Source: Mycobacterium aquaticum
GTDB taxonomy: Bacteria; Actinomycetota; Actinomycetes; Mycobacteriales; Mycobacteriaceae
Assembly (NCBI RefSeq): GCF_002086485.1
Contig: NZ_MVHF01000069.1
Span: 1 to 33,219 of the forward strand
Length of the DNA stretch: 33,219 bases
Reading direction: 5' to 3'
The notes beneath the pieces were generated by a model that was given only the letters and a program-made list of their open reading frames with translations, did no database searches and was not told where the DNA came from. Shown here piece by piece: positions 31,269 through 33,219 of this stretch; positions within the stretch are counted from its first letter, which is position 1, and each line of letters opens with the position of its first letter. Position numbers and translations under genes: made by a program.

Positions 31269-32060
31269 TCAGGCGGCCAGGTCGGTTGTGATGTCGGCGG
31301 CTTCCCCCGCCGCCAGGGCCACCACCTGGACCGGCAGGTGTTCGGTAGCCACCCCGAGGCGTTGCAGCGCATCGTCCTGCTCGACGTAGAACGGGGGCTG
31401 GTCGACGCCGAAGTGCATGGGCACCAAGGCTTTCGCGTGCAGGATCGCGGCCGCCTGGGCTGCCTGCTCTGGGGTGAGCACCGCAGGCAACGGGCTGGCC
31501 GGCTGCAGATGCGGGAAGTTCACCGCAGCCCCGTTGATCGGCAACACCGCGACGTCGATCGGGCCGACCCGGCGCGCGATGAGCCACCAATATCCGTGGA
31601 ATATCGTGTCGCCGCCGTGGAAGATCCGCTGACCGTCGGCCTCGATGACCCAGTTCACCTGGGGGTCGCCGAGCCCGTCGACCGATGGCACCGCGGTGAC
31701 GGTAAAGGGGCCGAGTTCGATGCGCTGCCAGTCGGAGACGGTGCGGACATCCAACGTGCTGGCGGCGAGTTGCGCTTCCTGTTCGGCGGTCCACGCCGAT
31801 TCCTCGGCCGTTCCGATGAACGGCGGTGGGCGTAGCACGGTGCCTGTCGGTCCGACTGCGGATTGGATTGCGGGCACATCGGTGTGGTCGGCGTGTAAGT
31901 GGGTGACCAGAGCGGCCGCGGCGCTCTGCTGCGGGTCGAGCAGCGCTCCCGGCGGTAACGCCGAACTGATGATCTTCGACTGCCGGACGTAGTCGACGAC
32001 CAGCGATGCACCTTGTGCACCGACCTCGATGCCTGCCCAGCCGAGTCTACGGATCTTCAT
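31269..32060 (-). CDS. MBL-fold (UlaG-like) metallo-hydrolase
   Basis: The 263-residue metallo-beta-lactamase-fold protein shows the start pattern MKIRRLGWAGIEV, the metal motif THLHADHTD (H54, H56, D58, H59), HGGDTIFHGYWW with a metal-bridging aspartate, and VPMHFGVDQPPFY with the last histidine. This resembles the UlaG / L-ascorbate-6-phosphate lactonase-like subgroup, which covers many reactions, so substrate is unknown. ATG 32060 overlaps the upstream TetR gene by 14 bp, so the two form one operon and the regulator probably senses a ligand connected to this hydrolase. No separate promoter was found. Confidence 0.93.
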   Translation of the reverse strand: MKIRRLGWAGIEVGAQGASLVVDYVRQSKIISSALPPGALLDPQQSAAAALVTHLHADHTDVPAIQSAVGPTGTVLRPPPFIGTAEESAWTAEQEAQLAASTLDVRTVSDWQRIELGPFTVTAVPSVDGLGDPQVNWVIEADGQRIFHGGDTIFHGYWWLIARRVGPIDVAVLPINGAAVNFPHLQPASPLPAVLTPEQAAQAAAILHAKALVPMHFGVDQPPFYVEQDDALQRLGVATEHLPVQVVALAAGEAADITTDLAA

Positions 32061-32679
32061 GTGCGCGTGTCCTTTCCACGTCGATGCGGGATGTGATGGC
32101 TGCGGCGGCCCGGTCGTAGGCGGTGTCGTCGTCGAACAGCACGGCCTGTGAGTTCGCGGCGAGGGCGAAGGCGTCGAGTTCGAACACGAGCTGCGCCGGG
32201 TCGAGGTCTGCGCCGATCTCGCCGGCGGCCTGCGCCTCCCGCACGAGTTGCTGCTGCAGGCCCAGCCAGCTCAGGCGGCGTTCACGCAGCACATCACGCA
32301 GCGCGCCGTCGCGGGCGTCGTATTCGGCGGTGACGGCGGCGAAGAAACATCCGCCGGAGAACACGCGTCGGCGCGAATAGTCCATCCACTGCCGGTAGAG
32401 CGCCAACAGCCGAGGCATGCCTTTCGGCGCCGCCAGGGCGGGTGCGATCACCTCGGTGGTGAACACCTCCCCGGCGTAGTCCACCGCCGCGAGCTGCAGC
32501 TGCGCTTTGGATCCGAAGTGGGCGGCCACGTTGCTCTTGCTGGTGCCGCATTCTTGGGCCAGCCGGGCAATCGAAAGCCCTTCCAGCCCTTCGGCAGACG
32601 CGATGTCGGCAGCGCTGGCCAGGATCGCTGCGCGAGCGCGGGCACCGCGAGCAAGGCGGCCGTCGGAGATCTCCTCCAT
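32047..32679 (-). CDS. TetR-family regulator (operon with MBL hydrolase)
   Basis: The 210-residue regulator has an N-terminal HTH in ARAAILASAADIASAEGLEGLSIARLAQECGTSKSNVAAHFGSKAQLQLAAVDYA (about 14-67). The helical C-terminal domain includes RRRVFSGGCFFAAVTAEYDAR, typical of the TetR subgroup with a G-C-F/L motif. ATG 32679 lies 8 nt after TATAGT, with a perfect 12-bp palindrome directly upstream, so it very likely represses itself and the downstream metallo-hydrolase gene. There is no good Shine-Dalgarno site and the mRNA would be nearly leaderless. It follows imuB by 39 bp and is not obviously part of the SOS response: no LexA box is seen. Confidence 0.94.
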   Translation of the reverse strand: MEEISDGRLARGARARAAILASAADIASAEGLEGLSIARLAQECGTSKSNVAAHFGSKAQLQLAAVDYAGEVFTTEVIAPALAAPKGMPRLLALYRQWMDYSRRRVFSGGCFFAAVTAEYDARDGALRDVLRERRLSWLGLQQQLVREAQAAGEIGADLDPAQLVFELDAFALAANSQAVLFDDDTAYDRAAAAITSRIDVERTRAHEDP

Positions 32680-32718
32680 GCTGACAAACTATACGAACGA
32701 TCGTTCATAGATCAAGAC
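32680..32718 (-). promoter_or_regulatory. TetR autoregulatory promoter and operator
   Basis: GAACGATCGTTC (32695-32706) is a perfect 12-bp palindrome. The -10 TATAGT (32693-32688, minus) abuts it and ends 8 nt before the ATG. A TetR dimer on the palindrome would occupy the spacer between -10 and -35. It differs from the LexA box TCGAAC(N4)GTTCGA, so SOS control is not implied. Confidence 0.7.
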
Positions 32719-33219
32719 CTACTCATAAGCTCCCTCCAGGTACCACCGCCGTTGCCGGTAGCACAGCAGCAGCGCCAGGCCGTTCTCTTCGTCGCCCAGC
32801 AGCACCTGTGCCCGTGCGGTGCGCCCCGCGCCCCGGCTCTGCGGGTCCCACCACCGCTCGTCGACCGGCCACGGTCCGGCCCACCAACGCAGGCTGCCGT
32901 CCCGCCTACCCGCACCGGCCAGCCGGGCCGGATCCGCGGAGAACATCCCCCGGCTGGTGACTCGCACCGGAAGCCCTTGTCCGTCAAGGAGTTCCACCGG
33001 ATCATCGAGCAGGACCGTCGGCGAGGGCTCGGGCAGTTGACCGGGCCAGGGCTGCCGCGGGTCGGCTCGCGGCACCGGCTCATCCCCCAGCGGCGTGAGG
33101 GTGATGCGTTCGGCAGGCCCGCGCCCACCGCTGAGCACCGGCACCTGAACCGCCTCCGGCCCGAGCAAGCCCTGCACCCGCACCAGAGCGCGCCGGGCCC
33201 GCAACCGATCCTCCCCGCC
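32719..33219 (-). CDS. imuB: ImuB C-terminal part (window-truncated)
   Basis: The open frame enters from the right edge as GGEDRLRARRALVRVQGLLGPEAVQVPVLSGGRGPAERITLTPLGDE and ends at TAG 32719. Only the last 166 residues are present. ImuB is a catalytically inactive Y-family polymerase relative that links DnaE2 and ImuA' to the beta clamp in mycobacterial SOS mutagenesis. Its clamp-binding motif would lie outside this window. The visible C-terminus (PVELLDGQGLPVRV, SLRWWAGPWPVDERWWDPQS, LALLLCYRQRRWYLEGAYE) matches my memory of Rv3394c and its neighbourhood (next to iunH). The upstream partner gene and its LexA box are beyond the edge. Apparent internal starts such as TTG 33204 are not genuine. 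Confidence 0.88.
   Translation of the reverse strand, partial: GGEDRLRARRALVRVQGLLGPEAVQVPVLSGGRGPAERITLTPLGDEPVPRADPRQPWPGQLPEPSPTVLLDDPVELLDGQGLPVRVTSRGMFSADPARLAGAGRRDGSLRWWAGPWPVDERWWDPQSRGAGRTARAQVLLGDEENGLALLLCYRQRRWYLEGAYE

Noticed and set aside
32695..32706. GAACGATCGTTC as a LexA box
   Set aside because: The mycobacterial consensus needs TCGAAC-N4-GTTCGA; here the arms are contiguous and the flanks do not match, so a TetR operator is better.

Overview
The window is high-GC actinobacterial chromosome and almost certainly mycobacterial, most likely a fast-growing Mycolicibacterium-type species. From memory of the M. tuberculosis H37Rv gene order, the left two-thirds follows Rv3355c (DUF3017), folD (Rv3356c), Rv3359, the mfpX-D-C-B-A conservon (Rv3365c-Rv3361c), spoU/trmL (Rv3366), Rv3368c, Rv3369 and dnaE2 (Rv3370c). 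The right end follows htdY (Rv3389c), acrA1 (Rv3391), iunH (Rv3393) and imuB (Rv3394c). The block between dnaE2 and htdY and several junctions differ from H37Rv. There is no relJK pair beside folD, no PE_PGRS gene beside trmL, and no lpqD or cmaA1 around acrA1. No tRNA, rRNA, CRISPR array, insertion sequence or phage gene was seen.

Layout. 1-5.2 kb: folD and a small membrane protein (minus), divergent from an Old Yellow Enzyme-family oxidoreductase and an eight-helix membrane protein (plus), then a membrane-anchored beta-propeller protein (minus). 5.3-7.9 kb: an Rv1747-like two-FHA-domain ABC exporter. 8-12.8 kb: the complete mfp conservon (sensor-kinase-like MfpX, roadblock MfpD, DUF742 MfpC, small GTPase MfpB, pentapeptide DNA mimic MfpA). 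13-14.9 kb: trmL, a nitroreductase and a flavin/F420-type split-barrel protein divergently transcribed, and a small secreted His-rich protein. 15-18.3 kb: SOS-regulated dnaE2. 18.4-26.7 kb: accessory region with a DHFR-like reductase, a DinB-fold protein, a TetR regulator beside an orphan MceA-type protein, an XRE/MmyB-like regulator beside an SDR, a secreted protein, and a USP-APC permease operon. 26.8-33.2 kb: htdY divergent from the two-SDR-domain acrA1, a VOC protein, nucleoside hydrolase iunH, a TetR-metallo-hydrolase operon, and the 3' end of imuB.

How the genes work together. DnaE2 and ImuB, two members of the mycobacterial mutasome, lie about 14 kb apart on the same strand, and dnaE2 carries a perfect LexA box. 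The mfp operon is a self-contained GTPase-signalling cassette ending in a gyrase-binding DNA mimic. HtdY (hydratase) and AcrA1 (acyl reductase type) share a short divergent promoter and probably serve fatty-acyl metabolism.

Regulatory DNA is the least expected part. Many genes have a TANNNT or CANNNT hexamer exactly 6-7 nt before the start codon, the arrangement expected for leaderless mRNAs. At the nitroreductase/split-barrel pair two such hexamers overlap on opposite strands and share one TA step. Several very short divergent gaps hold perfect inverted repeats that look like operators. I did not find a clearly new multi-gene system. The best candidates for new biology are these promoter and operator architectures, the beta-propeller/FHA-exporter pair and the orphan MceA/TetR pair. 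All homology statements come from reading the sequence and memory, not from searches.
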